DNA of 64,000 nt from NCBI GenBank assembly GCA_028752905.1, contig JAQNBH010000073.1:1-64000 (forward strand). Reading direction: 5' to 3'. A program made the translations under genes and the position numbers. Each line of letters opens with the position of its first letter. The first letter of the stretch is position 1. A model generated the notes under the pieces. That model made no database searches and was not told the origin of the DNA. It saw only the letters and a program-made list of their open reading frames with translations. Source of the DNA: Cladorhizidae sp. MBARI D1340-BT2. Its lineage: Eukaryota; Porifera; Demospongiae; Poecilosclerida; Cladorhizidae. This document shows positions 11,889-23,372 of the stretch, in pieces.

Positions 11889-12549
11889 GTATGCAGCCTA
11901 CCACACAGTGCTAGTCCACCTGTTCCTCACCACTTATACACAGTATTACATATAGTATGCACCCTACCACACAGTGCTAGTCCACCTGTTCCCCACCACT
12001 TATACACAGTATTACATATAGTATGCAGCCTACCACACAGTGCTAGTCCACCTGTTCCCCACCACTTATACACAGTATTACATATAGTATGCAGCCTACC
12101 ACACAGTGCTAGTCCACCTGTTCCCCACCACTTATACACAGTATTACATATAGTATGCACCCTACCACACAGTGCTAGTCCACCTGTTCCTCACCACTTA
12201 TACACAGTATTACATATAGTATGCAGCCTACCACATAGTGCTAGTCCACCTGTTCCCCACCACTTATACACAGTATTACATATAGTATGCAGTCTACCAC
12301 ACTGTGCTAGTCCACCTGTTCCTCACCACTTATACACAGTATTACATATAGTATGCAGCCTACCACACAGTGCTAGTCCACCTGTTCCTCACCACTTATA
12401 CACAGTATTACATATAGTATGCAGCCTACCACACAGTGCTAGTCCACCTGTTCCCCACCACTTATACACAGTATTACATATAGTATGCAGCCTACCACAC
12501 AGTGCTAGTCCACCTGTTCCCCACCACTTATACACAGTATTACATATAG
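11889..12549. repeat. 66-bp minisatellite, about 10 copies
   Basis: The unit starts 'gtatgcagcctaccacacag' and ends 'cacagtattacatata'. Because 66 is a multiple of three, a 240-codon frame runs through it (SLPHSASPPVPHHLYTVLHIV repeats). No splice or start context suggests that it is translated. Confidence 0.95.
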
Positions 12550-12604
12550 ACCAGAGAGACTTGCAGCTGCTGCAACCTATATATTAAATAATAGTGTGCA
12601 CTGC

Positions 12605-12790
12605 ACATGTAGCAGGCACTTCAAACACTTAACAGTTGTGTGCATGTAGCAGGCACTTCAAACCTTAACAGTTGTGTGCATGTAGCAGGCACTTCAAACA
12701 CTTAACAGTTGTGTGCATGTAGCAGGCACTTCAAACACTTAACAGTTGTGTGCATGTAGCAGGCACTTCAAGCCATTACAGTTGTGTGTA
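12605..12790. repeat. 37-bp minisatellite, about 5 copies
   Basis: Unit: 'gcatgtagcaggcacttcaa' followed by 'acacttaacagttgtgt'. The last copy is degraded. Confidence 0.92.
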
Positions 12791-12817
12791 AGTGGTGTAT
12801 TAATACATGTATACAAC

Positions 12818-13025
12818 ACACAGATATGTGGTGTGTGTATATTGACAAGCTAAAGGTTACTTAGATATGTGGTGTGTCTATATAGACAAGCTAAAGGTTA
12901 CTTAGATATGTGGTGTGTATATATAGACAAGCTAAAGGTTACTTAGATATGTGGTGTGCGTATATAGACAAGCTAAAGGTTACTTAGATATGTGGTGTGT
13001 ATTATATAGACAAGCTAAAGGTTAT
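12818..13025. repeat. 41-bp minisatellite, about 5 copies
   Basis: The unit contains 'gatatgtggtgtgtatatat' and 'agacaagctaaaggttactt'. A degraded array of the same unit recurs at about 15590-15735. Confidence 0.92.
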
Positions 13026-13375
13026 AGGTTTGCTTAGTCTTGTTCTGACAAACCTCCAGCACCAGCAGGATTGGTATTTCTACATATAACATATAATCAA
13101 GTAGACAGAATATTCCACAGATACATCCATAGCTAAATGTTTCCAGAAGACTAGAGGGATAGTAGTTATCAGTTTATACAGTGAAAGCTATAGCTGCTTC
13201 CAACAGTTGTAAGATCATCTAATAATTATAAGTTAATTCACATACAGTGAAAGCTATATCTGCATCCAACTGTTGTAGATCATCTAATAATTATAAGTTA
13301 ATTCACAAAAATTATAGTGAAAGCTATAGTTGCTTCCAACGGTTGTAGATCATCTAATAATTATAATTCATGCAC
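13026..13375. repeat. unique block plus 65-bp repeat (3 copies), duplicated at 15.7-16.0 kb
   Basis: 13026-13165 is a unique block. 13175-13375 holds three copies of a unit with 'agtgaaagctatagctgctt' and 'atcatctaataattataagt'. The same block plus repeats recur, diverged, at 15735-15990, so the whole 12.8-13.4 kb stretch was duplicated. Confidence 0.8.
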
Positions 13376-13598
13376 ATGGTGTTTAGGCCTGCAGTTGCAG
13401 TGCTTTAATTTTTGATGTTTGAAAACAGCTCCTCATGTGAGGGACCTGCCTTGACAGGAGCTTGCACATTGAGAGAGCTAATTATGCAGCATGAAATATT
13501 GAACACACAGAGTTGCTGGAGGCCTCCTAAACATGACCAGACCTGTGACATTCTCTTGCATGGGAGAGAATCACTGCAAAACTAAAGTTGTCCTCCAT

Positions 13599-14478
13599 GC
13601 TAGCTACCAGTACACAGCTCCTTGAAACTCCTCTAGCTACCAGTACACAGCTCCTTGAAACTCCTTTAGCTACCAATACACAGCTCCTTGAAACTCCTCT
13701 AGCTACCAGTACACAGCTCCTTGAAACTCCTTTAGCTACCAATACACAGCTCCTTGAAACTCCTTTAGCTACCAGTACACAGCTCCTTGAAACTCCTTTA
13801 GCATAGCTCCTTGAAACTCCTCTAGCTACCAGTACACAGCTCCTTGAAACTCCTTTAGCTACCAGTACACAGCTCCTTGAAACTCCTCTAGCTACCAATA
13901 CACAGCTCCTTGAAACTCCTTTAGCTACCAGTACACAGCTCCTTGAAACTCCTCTAGCTACCAATACACAGCTCCTTTAAACTCCTTTAGCTACCAGTAC
14001 ACAGCTCCTTGAAACTCCTCTAGCTACCAATACACAGCTCCTTGAAACTCCTCTAGCTACCAATACACAGCTCCTTGATGAAACTCCTTTAGCTACCAGT
14101 ACACAGCTCCTTGAAACTCCTCTAGCTACCAATACACAGCTTGAAACTCCTTTAGCTACCAATACACAGCTCCTTCAAACTCCTTTAGCTACCAGTACAC
14201 AGCTCCTTGGAACTCCTTTATCTACCAGTACACAGCTCCTTGAAACTCCTTTAGCTACCAATACACAGCTCCTTGAAACTCCTTTAGCTACCAGTACACT
14301 GCTCCTTGAAACTCCTCTAGCTACCAATACACAGCTCCTTGAAACTCCTTTAGCTACCAATACACAGCTCCTTGAAACTCCTCTAGCTACCAGTACACAG
14401 CTCCTTGAAACTCCTTTTTAGCTACCAGTACACAGCTCCTTGAAACTCCTTTAGCTACCAGTACACAGCTCCTTGAAA
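13599..14478. repeat. 33-bp minisatellite, about 27 copies
   Basis: Unit 'ctagctaccagtacacagct' plus 'ccttgaaactcct', with ctag/ttag and cagt/caat alternations and a few short indels. Minus-strand frames (LVAKGVSRSCV repeats) arise because 33 is a multiple of three. Confidence 0.95.
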
Positions 14479-15043
14479 TAAAGAATCATTTTTAATTGTT
14501 CATGACCTGCTAAAGTTTTGTCACCACGTATGTACAGAGTTCAGAGTACACATTATTTTTTTGTTGTTTGCTTTTCAATGGCATCACCATGGTTACCTCA
14601 TCACCATGGTTACCAGCATAGTTTGATAAATCTAGTGTTTGTTAAAATATATTTCGTAACACCAAATGCTTTGACATTTCAGACAGTCATCCTCCCCTCA
14701 CAGGAGATGAGTGGGAGAGTGCAGCTCAGTCAGAGGAATGTTGGTGTGTGGCCAGAGAGATGTTGGTGGCTCCCTGCACACGGCCATTGGGCAGGGTCTG
14801 CATCTTACTTGCTGACAGTCTTCAGTAAGTGCACATCTTGACTTTGTAGAGATGACAATGAAGTCACATCATGTAACACATGACCACTGTGTAGAGGTGA
14901 CAATGAAGTCACACCATGTAACACATCAGTGACCACTGTGTAGGGATCACAATAAACACATCATTGAACACTAGTTAGAGGTGACAATGAAGTCATGCCA
15001 TGTAACACATAGTTGACGAGAAATAATAATAATATATGTAATA
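14479..15043. other. unique sequence followed by a short repeat of about 50 bp
   Basis: 14479-14840 is unique, with an inverted pair of 'catcaccatggttacc' copies near 14580-14615 (direct order, two copies). 14845-15010 has three to four diverged copies of 'gaggtgacaatgaagtcaca'. No gene seen. Confidence 0.5.
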
Positions 15044-15048
15044 CTAAC

Positions 15049-15403
15049 TGTCACAGGGTGTCCCGGACAAAACTCTAACTGAACCCTTACACAGTAATCA
15101 TATGGCACACACTGATTACTGTCATGCAGTCCGTTGTTAATTAATTGTGAATAGGTATTTAATTACTGTAACCCATTGCATGTTTAGTCTGAACTGGTCC
15201 CTATTAAAGGAGCCTAGTTGGAGTTACCAGAGAGTTGATTGCGAGCATACAGCTGTCTATCTTATGTATATAACTTTGGCTATAAAGGTCTTTGAGACAA
15301 CATCAGAATTAGACCTGTAACATGGTAGTCAGTCTCTACCTGGTGGCAGCAATTACCAGTTAACCGATACATCGTTGGGTGATATCCGAGTCACCCTGCG
15401 ACA
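15049..15403 (+). mobile_element. solo LTR, 355 bp, with 5-bp target duplication
   Basis: Begins TGTCACAGGGTG and ends CACCCTGCGACA, so it has TG...CA boundaries and an imperfect terminal inverted repeat. It is flanked by CTAAC on both sides (15044-15048 and 15404-15408). A TATA-like 'tatataactttggctataaa' lies two thirds in, and 'tggtggcagc' lies close to the end, as in many gypsy LTRs. No internal region or second LTR adjoins it, so this is the product of LTR-LTR recombination. The family is not resolved. Confidence 0.85.
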
Positions 15404-15429
15404 CTAACAATAAATATAATTATGTCTCA

Positions 15430-15990
15430 ACAACAACAATAGTAACACAGAGTTGAAGAAGACTTATGTATGCACGCCTCAAGAGCAGCCATTTCTGTCT
15501 TTCCACCAGAGTTGAAGAAGACTTAGGCATGCACGTCTCAAGAATAGCCATTTCTGTGTTTCTGTTGTGGTGGAGACATCTGGTCTTAGATAAGTGGTGT
15601 TTGAGCTAAAGTTTACTTAGATGTGGGTGATATTATATGTAGACAAAAAGGTTACTTTGATATGTGGTGTATATATAGTCAAGATAAAGGTTACTTAGAT
15701 ATGTGGTGTGTGCATAGACAAGCTAAAGCTTACAGACTTGCTTAGTCTTTTCCTACAGATCTGTAGCAGCAGAGATTAGTATATCTACAAATAACATATA
15801 TCATTCTAGAGAGAATATTCCACTACATACATCCATAGCTAAATGTTTCCAGATGACTAGAGGTATATATACTAGTTAATTAGTTATAATTTCATGCAGT
15901 GAAAGCTACAGCTAGTTTCCAGATCATCTAATAATTATAAGTTAGTTCACATACAGTGAAAGCTATAGCTAGCTAACAACAGTTGTAGAA
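15430..15990. repeat. 65-bp duplication and diverged copy of the 12.8-13.4 kb block
   Basis: 'gagttgaagaagactta' and 'tagccatttctgt' occur twice (about 15453 and 15510). From about 15590 the sequence follows the order of 12818-13375: the 41-bp units, the block with 'catccatagctaaatgtttc', then 'gtgaaagctatagct' units. Confidence 0.75.
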
Positions 15991-16195
15991 CAGAATAAAA
16001 TTAATATAATTATATATAATAATACTTTTTTTAAATTTATTTATATATATTTATACATTATTTTATTGATTATTATTATCATTGTTTTACATTTTATTAT
16101 TTTTAAAACTTTATATTATTATTATTATCATATATTATTTATTGATTGATTGTTATATTTTAAATTAATTATAAAAAAAAACAAGACAAGAACTG
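15991..16195. repeat. AT-rich low-complexity with TTA runs
   Basis: Mostly A/T, with 'attattattatc' runs. It forms the 3' flank of the minus-oriented retrotransposon fragment that follows. Confidence 0.7.
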
Positions 16196-16196
16196 C

Positions 16197-16850
16197 ATTG
16201 ATCAGTTAACTAGTTATGGAACAAGTCCAACTCCTGACCGGCCCTGCACTGAGCCCACCACTGATGCTGCATTCCATCTCTGCACAGCTCCAGGGAGATG
16301 CTGAAGGAGGTATGTTCTTGCCTCCACCTCTCTAGTACATTGCCTCACTCTGTTGGTGGTAGCCCAGTGCCTTAAAAAAGGCCAGTGTCCTCATCCCAAT
16401 GGCCCCAAAGCTTCAATAGCCACAAGTGTGAAGGCATAGCCAGGCCCTAAGGTGGTGTACTTGGCTGACTTCCTCTCCTCAGCTAGGCCAGCCACTGCTC
16501 CAGCACTATTGGTGGCATAGCATTAGGACTGTGCAAAGGTGTCCGGGCAAGTCGCGTCCCATACTAGTGGCTTGCCATTCTTCCAGGGGATCCTTGTTGC
16601 CCCATCCGGTCGGTCACCTGCCATCCGTGCGGTTCAGACCTAATGGTTCTAGCCTTGAAGATATGTGCTGTGGGCAGAGCTCTGTATATAAGGTCATTGA
16701 TGGTCCCGTATTGATAATGACAACCCTTCACTTTTCTTACAACTGAGCACATGCCAATAGATAGGCTCTCACCATGTAATCCTGGGCATTCTACAGGAGG
16801 GATGTTGCTGTGGCTGTGGCTGTCACTACAAAATAGTGCCAGATGGTCTG
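16197..16850 (-). pseudogene. 3' fragment of RLE-type non-LTR retrotransposon (copy A)
   Basis: Read on the minus strand in shifting frames, it matches the C-terminus of the intact-frame copies at 26.2 and 44.1 kb. It has a zinc-knuckle end ('LSCKKSEGCHYQ'), 'INDLIYRAL', then the DGxRPDG endonuclease region, a trace of the W-D-A-T-C block and the closing segment. Several frameshifts and stops make it dead. (TTA)n adjoins its 5' side from 16850 and TTA-rich sequence adjoins its 3' side near 16130, i.e. TAA on the element's sense strand. Its 3' tail 'gaacaagtccaactcctgac' resembles that of copy E. Confidence 0.7.
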
Positions 16851-17500
16851 ACTTATTATTATTGTTGTTGTTGTTGTTATTACTACTACTATTATTATTA
16901 CTACTATTATTATTTTATTAATATTACTATTATTATTAGTATTATTAATACTATTATTAGTAGTAGTATTTTTTTAATTATTACTATTATTAGTAGTATT
17001 ATTTTATTATTATTACTAGTATTATCATCATCATCATCATCATCAGCATCATTATCATCATCATTATTATCATTATTAATATTATTATTATTATTATTAT
17101 AATTAATTATAATTATTCTTTTAATATTTTTATTTAAAAATCTATATATTATTGTTGTTGGTATTATGTTGTTGTTGTTGTTGTTGTTGTTATTATTATT
17201 ATTTATTATTATTATTTATTGTTATTGTTATTTTTATTGTTATTATTATTATTTTATTATTATATTATTGTTATTATTATTATTATTGTTGTTGTTGTTA
17301 TTGTTATTATATTGTTATTATTATTATATTATTATTATTATTGTTATTATTATTGTTATTGTTCTTATATTATTGTTATTGTTATATTATTGTTATTGTT
17401 GTTGTTATTATTATTATATTATTATATTATTATTATTAATAATATTGTTATTGTTATTGTTATTATTATATTTTATATTATTGTTATTGTTATTATTATA

Positions 17501-17531
<31 letters not shown>

Positions 17532-17753
17532 TATTATTATTAATTGTTGTTGTTGTTATTGTTATTTTTATTGTTATTATTTTATTATTATATTATTGTT
17601 ATTATTATTATATTATTATTATTATAATATTATATTATTATTATTATTATTGTTTTTGTTATTATAATATTGTTGTTATTATTTTTAATTATTATATTAT
17701 TGTTGTTTGTTGTTATTATTATTATTGTTGTAATTGTTATTGTTATTATATTA

Positions 17754-17814
<61 letters not shown>

Positions 17815-17835
17815 TATTATTATTTGTGCTTATTA
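16851..17835. repeat. (TTA)n/(TTG)n microsatellite, about 1 kb
   Basis: Imperfect ATT/GTT trinucleotide array with short ATC and AAT interruptions. Poly-Leu/Ile/Tyr frames are artefacts. Confidence 0.97.
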
Positions 17836-17837
17836 TT

Positions 17838-17998
17838 GTCTCAATGAACTCTCAGTTGACATAATAACATTAAAATCACCTTCTCAATAATAAATGTTGG
17901 TGACAATTTGAAGTTGATTATCGAGGTGATTTTAATATTATTATTGTTGTTGTTGTTATTATTTCAAATTTATTATTATTATTATTACAATTATTACA

Positions 17999-18071
<73 letters not shown>

Positions 18072-18182
18072 TTCATCTTCTCAATAATCAACACTTCAAA
18101 TTGTATAAATACAATTTGAAGTTAATTATTGAGGTGATTATAAGTTATGTCAACTGAGAGTTCATTGAGAATTCATATTTGT
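17838..18182. mobile_element. palindromic MITE split by TTA microsatellite
   Basis: The left arm begins 'tcaatgaactctcagttgac' (17841) and contains 'accttctcaataat'. The right arm ends with the complement, 'gtcaactgagagttcattga' (18149-18168), and contains 'aattattgaggtgatt'. Between the arms lies (TTA)n (about 17935-18070). Related pieces occur at 25090-25165, 29703-29765 and 53140-53371. No coding capacity. Confidence 0.7.
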
Positions 18183-18185
18183 ATG

Positions 18186-18235
18186 CTCATTATTATTGTT
18201 GTTGTTGTTATTATTACTACTACTACTACTATTAC

Positions 18236-18299
<64 letters not shown>
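18186..18299. repeat. (TTA)n microsatellite
   Basis: Nearly pure ATT repeats with an ACT stretch, next to the palindromic MITE. Confidence 0.95.
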
Positions 18300-18803
18300 G
18301 GACTTGATATATAGCTCAAAAGATAAAATCAACGCAAACAATTTTCCACCCGCGCGCTTGACCACGTACTAAAATTTTAACGCCTAATGAAAAAGGTCAT
18401 TGCATAGCCTAGAGCCTCCTCTAGCCACTCGTACCAATTTAATTTTTTCCCGCACTTAGCAATCTGGAGTTATATTGGCAGAGGTTGCAGGGATTCAGGT
18501 TTTTGAGGTCCCTCCACTTTAGGTCTAGTAACTTGCCTATAGTTATACCTATGAAACATATTCAAAAGAGAGCTCACAAAGAGACCTATCTTTTGAAGTC
18601 CATACCATGAAGTTTGCAGAATCTACGGCGCTCTAAAGTTGTAACCACAAGCAAAAAAAGTAAAAAATGCAAGTGACCCCCCTTCAAATGTACTTGAGAT
18701 GGGTTGGGGAAAGGTGTAATGCAAAGGTGTAATGCATCAGGTATTGCAGAGGAATGAGCATCTTCCTGTCTAAATATATTATATATATTTTATATTATAT
18801 TAT

Positions 18804-18929
18804 TCAACATTTGTCCTGCAGGCCTTCAAATTCTTCATCACTTCCATCTGCCAATGGCTCATCAAAGTCCCCATCTGCATCCAATGCCTTGAGGACCTCC
18901 TCCAAAGAGAAACATTGTCTTTTTGCCAT
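18804..18929 (-). pseudogene. acidic N-terminal exon, piggyBac-transposase-like
   Basis: Minus-strand ATG at 18929, then MAKRQCFSLEEVLKALDA followed by an Asp/Glu-rich run and a stop at 18804. A start with 'FSLEEVL' and an acidic patch is common in PGBD/piggyBac proteins. No donor, catalytic core or TTAA-flanked ends were found, so this is a tentative relic carried inside the larger element. Confidence 0.35.
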
Positions 18930-19856
18930 AATAGTTATCCTATTTTTAATAATTATGTATAAGTCGCAATTGTTTCCAAGTTTTCTATAAAAAAATGTTA
19001 TAGTGAGTGCTATATAAGTGCTATATAATAAAGGCACTATCATGAACTTACAGTGTTATAGAGAAGTATTGCTGCCTTCGTAAAGAGTTAAGGGAGAAGT
19101 AAACCATTTTGGTGAACTTTCAAAACGAAATTTGTATGCTTCATAACTTTTTTTGGTTTATTGTCGTTTGCAGATAATTTTTGGACCAGAAGATAAGAGC
19201 TTTACAATGATGCATTTTATAAAGACTAACAATAAATGGTTATGTTTGTACAGTGGTCACAAGTACATGCCTGAGTGGTGATCCTTGTCCAATGCAAAAA
19301 AAAAAAATTGTGTCATCAATCACTTCTCATTCACAGGTGGTCTTGCATTACCACAGAGGTATACAATGAGCAGAAGAGTTTGCCACAATACTACTTAGAA
19401 GTGAAGTGGGAGGTCAAATAGGTACCGAAAAATTACAAAATCGATGTTAAACATTGATGTATAACTTTTGACTGGTACCTCCCCCAAAAATATAATCCGC
19501 TCATTGTATAGAGCTAGAAAGAGCTTTAAAATGGTATTTAAAAAGTTGGTATATATAGTAAATATTTTACTGAGATATCTTTTGCACAAGAACAAGAAGT
19601 ACACCAAAGATACACTTTTCAGAAAATCAGTCAACATTGGGGTTATATCAGAACACTCTTTGCCACAAAAGTATGGTTTTTCTGCTTAAATCTCTTCCCT
19701 GATACTCTTCTGAGTAAGTTACACTAAAAATGGTGTAGCTCCACCTTCTTAGACACACAGGTCATCCCGCCATGACCTATAGCAAGAGTATAAAAGAAAA
19801 GGTGACCTAAGCCATAGACAACATACACAGAAGCCAAGACCAAGTGCCATCACATG
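18930..19856. other. non-coding interior of the Mutator-like element
   Basis: AT-rich, with two stretches carrying 'cataactttt' / 'tataactttt' followed by 'gagcttta.aatg' (19141-19215 and 19460-19540). They resemble each other weakly, and no reading frame is convincing. Confidence 0.4.
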
Positions 19857-20390
19857 TCACACGAATGTCCACAATTTCATCTGGAGCGGCATCCTTCCGG
19901 AGAAGTGTGCTGCAGCAGCAGAGAACTGTGCCTCGCGCTCAAGAGACGTGGCAGCAGCGATCTTCTCATTATGAGAAGAGTAGGAAGGCTTGGACACAGG
20001 GGGAAGCATGCCCATCATGGCAGTGAAGGTATCCAGGCTCACCCTTCCCTTACCAATGCTCCTCATGGCTAGGATAGACTTTGTGTTGACAGTATGGTCC
20101 TCTGCAGGATAGGGGTCAGTCAGAAAGGACTGCTTGCCACACACCATGCAACAGATGGCAACCCTGGACACTAATCCCCTCCTGCACTGTCTGTCCTCTG
20201 TCACTGTCAGAGGAGAGCCACAGCATGAAAAAATGCCAGCAGCTCTCTGGAGAGAGCTCATCTTTACCAGGTGGTAGTCCTCCTGGTAGTCATGCTGGTC
20301 AGAGGAAGGAGAGAAGAAGTCCACGCAGTAGCTGAAGAAGATCGAGCGATGGTGGAAGATCGTGAAGCAGCGAGCGCTAGTTTCTTTCAT
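19857..20390 (-). pseudogene. N-terminal fragment of a Mutator-like transposase
   Basis: The minus-strand frame contains 'CMVCGKQSFLTDPYP', 'VNTKSILAMRSIGKGRVSLD' and 'MLPPVSKPSYSSHN'. The pattern of a Cys-rich segment, then 'EvNrravlAmRxIGkG', then 'MNMPPPvsk.sy', is the conserved N-terminal part of a Mutator-like transposase domain widespread in aquatic invertebrates. The catalytic part that should follow is absent: the frame ends at 19857. Upstream coding (20391-20515) is frame-broken. Dead gene. Confidence 0.6.
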
Positions 20391-20907
20391 GAAGTAGTTA
20401 CGGCAGGCGAAGGTGAAGGGAGTATCTTAGAAGCTGTAGCAACTTCTGGGGCTTTCTTCATGAAGATCTTCCGCCTCTTCAGACGGTGAGTAGGGGTAAA
20501 CTTGAGTCGGCATCTTGGACACTAAACGACCTGCGCAAAGACTAAAATTTTACTTGGCGGTTGCGCAGTTACCATGGAATCATTCATGACATCGCAGTAA
20601 GGCTATTTTTAGCATATTTCATAATCTCTGTACGGCGAGCGGTTGCTAAGATATAGACGGTCGAAGTTTCCACAACGGGGAAGACAATGGCATTTTTTAA
20701 TTTTTTTAATTTTTACTTGTGGTTACAACTTTAGATCTCTGTAGATTCTGCAAACTTCATGGTATGGACTTGCTCAAAAGATAGGTCTCTCTGTGTGCTC
20801 TCTTTTGATACTAAAATATGTTTCTAGGTATAATAACTATAGGTAAGTAAAGTGGAGGGACCTCAAAAACCAGAATCCCTGCAACCTCAGCCAAAATAAC
20901 TCCAGAT

Positions 20908-23314
20908 TGCTCACACAAACTAACTACCACACCCATGACACTACCAATGCACCCCAACCTAACTAGAGATGAACTACAGGCCATTAAATGCCTTGCGGGA
21001 AACAAGGACATTGTGATACGCAAGGCAGATATTGGTTCGTGCATAGTAATTGAAAACATGACGGGCTACATAAAAAACGGACTCGAACACCTCTCAGACA
21101 CGGACATTTACGATAAATTAGCATCTGACCACACACCTGCACTAGCTAAATCAACCAACCATCATATTAAAAGAATGCACCAATGTGGCCGGGATGCCAT
21201 GAGGGCCTGACCATGGGGGAGGGTAAAGTGAGAACCCAAAGGATGTACTTCCTAAAGAAAGCCCACAAAACCCCCATGCAAATCAGACCAATCTGCTCAG
21301 GGTGTTCCAGCCCCACCGAGGGTCTGGCTGGCTGGTTGGACTATGTCCTCCGACCAGCAGTCTCCTTGGTGGCCAGCCACTTAAGAGACTCCGGCCACTT
21401 CCTTAACAAACTCAAGGGGGAGGGGTGGGTGCACGTCCCACAACATGCCATCCTGGTTGTGATGGACGTAAAGGCACTGTACACCAACATCCCCCAAGGG
21501 GAAGGGATAGCACTGGTCACGGACTTTTTCCTCAGGCACCACGGCCCACTCTGGGCCAAGGTGCCGGGGAGATGCCTGATCTCGTGCATGAAAATCGTGC
21601 TGGAACAAAACATATTCTCTTTTGCGGGAAACATGTACCGTCAGAAGAGGGGCACGGCAATGGGGACAAAGTTCGCACCCACCTTTGCCACCATTTTCAT
21701 GGGAATCTTGGAAACCAAATTCTGGAGGTCCCGGCCCAAAGACAAACAGCCGCTAGTCTGTTGGCGCTACTTAGACGACATCTTCATGATCTGGGAACAT
21801 GGCCCCGGGTCATTGCACCAGGCCATGGAGGCGTTGAACGAGTGGCACCACACAATCAAATTCACACACCAGACATCCACACACACACAGTGCACTTCCT
21901 AGACATCACAATACACAAGAACAACAAATACATGCAGACCAACATACTAGACACTAAATTATACTTCAAACCTATAAATAGATTCCAATACCTACACTAC
22001 AGGAGCTGCCAGCCAAACCACACCTTTGGTGGAATTCTAAAGGGGGGGGCTATAAGATGCCTCAGAGCCTCCTCCGATAGTGACACATACTACAAGACAC
22101 TACACTTCCTCGCCAAACAATTCACCAAGAGAGGATACCCAACAACACTAATGGATAATACCTTTAGATTAGTCCCATATGCACGGAGAGAAGAATACCT
22201 CGGGGGGATAGACTCGGAGGTGGCAAGCCACAGCACGCACGCCTCTGAGACAGTCCCCCTGGTCTCCAAGTACAGACCACACCTACATAGACACATTAAA
22301 TGCACGATAAATTCAGCCCAGGTACCATGGCTTGTGGGCAGAGTAAACCCAACCCACACGGCCTGCAGAACCATGGGAAATAGACTAGCAGCAAAAGCTG
22401 GGTCGGGCACAGTCACAAAACCTGCCCAAATATCATCCCCACCCCCTCACAGATTCCCCATTGTTAATCCCCACTATGATCCCCACTATGACCCCCAACC
22501 AATACACGCCCACAACCAGACACACCCCTACCCACTACAATGCCATCCCAACTTCCCCAATCCACCTCCTAATATACTGCACCATAGGATAGGTTAATAA
22601 GAACTCACGGCTAATAGTGGCATAGCGACAGTAGATGTAGGAATAGACCCATGCAACACAAACACCCACACAATGCACACAACTCCCCCAAACCAACTGC
22701 TTGCTGCGACTAAACACCTATGGCGGGCAGAAGGGAACCCCAGACACACACACTCACCTCTGCCCATGAGAATACAGGTCTCAAGCCCCCTCAGGACCGC
22801 CATGCAAGAGGAGACAAAACTAAACAAGCCTGGAAACCCCACCGATGACGACCCGTACCATCTGAGGGAAAGGACAAAGACCACCAATAACGACACCGAC
22901 CGCTACCGACGCCGACAACATGGCGAAAACGCTCCCTAGGATAAGCCCCACCAACTACCTACCCGCCAACCTACTCCAAAAGACCTTCCACAGACCCCAA
23001 AGTTCGCACCCACCTTTGCCACCATTTTCATGGGAATCCTGGAAACCAAATTCTGGAGGTCCCGGCCCCTGGGGAATTGGACTCCATTTGCTCTACAATC
23101 TAGAACAACTTTACGGAGTGGGCTTACTTCTAGTGAAGCAACCAGACACCTGTTGCAGCAATTGTCAGTCAAGCTATGGCCAAACTCATTTTGAACTATA
23201 ATAATTATGTCAGCATACCTTTATACCTAACCTTTACCTAAAAAAAATAATAAAAAAACTTGTACTAAAAAAAATATTAAAAAAATAAAAAGTAGAAGGA
23301 AGAAAAAAAGGTTT
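20908..23314 (+). mobile_element. Penelope-like retroelement inserted in the right TIR
   Basis: Fills the interruption between the two parts of the inverted TIR. It carries a Penelope-type reverse transcriptase (see below). 22999-23069 repeats about 70 bp of the RT core from 21668-21738 with two or so changes, so part of the element was copied to its own 3' side. The end is AT-rich (poly-A/TA from 23230). No GIY-YIG endonuclease signature was recognised downstream of the RT. Confidence 0.75.
20935..22597 (+). pseudogene. Penelope-like reverse transcriptase, two frameshifts
   Basis: RT motifs occur in order. 'DIVIRKADIG' lies near the N-terminus; 'YFLKKAHKTP' and 'RPICSGCSSPTEGLAGWLDY' are early RT; 'VVMDVKALYTNIPQGEG' is motif A; 'GTAMGTKFAPTFATIFMG' is motif B; 'CWRYLDDIFMIW' is motif C with YLDD near 21767. 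'VHFLDITIHK', 'KPINRFQYLHYRSCQPNH' and 'FTKRGYP' form the thumb. The frame changes near 21200 and again near 21880, so no single product can be made. The family normally encodes RT fused to GIY-YIG. Here the tail is Pro/His-rich without that domain, suggesting an EN-less type or loss. Confidence 0.8.
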
Positions 23315-23372
23315 AAAACCTTTTTCGTTAATTAAGCGTACGTGGTCAGCGCGCGGGTGGAAAATATTTTAA

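Larger units (their letters stand above)
18343..23364 (-). mobile_element. Mutator-like DNA transposon with about 340-bp TIRs, interrupted by a Penelope-like element
   Basis: The left TIR starts at 18343 ('ttttccacccgcgcgc') and runs to about 18680. An inverted copy starts at about 20690 and runs to about 20907, where it is broken, then resumes at about 23315 and ends at 23364 ('gcgcgggtggaaaa'). The break holds a retroelement, and roughly 75 bp of TIR is missing there. Without the insert the element is about 2.6 kb. Its minus-strand gene (19857-20390) matches the N-terminus of the Mutator-like transposase family seen in cnidarians and sponges. No target-site duplication is visible, so the family call rests on the protein fragment. 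Confidence 0.6.

Noticed and set aside
11865..12587. 240-codon proline-containing repeat protein
   Set aside because: Explained by a 66-bp minisatellite (multiple of three); no codon or splice evidence for translation.
13527..14360. Minus-strand LVAKGVSRSCV repeat proteins
   Set aside because: Explained by the 33-bp minisatellite.
16836..17890. Poly-Leu/Ile/Tyr frames resembling membrane proteins
   Set aside because: Translation of ATT/GTT microsatellite.
22594..22896. Hydrophobic minus-strand frame opposite the Penelope tail
   Set aside because: Shadow of a Pro/His/Thr-rich plus-strand frame; no independent signal.
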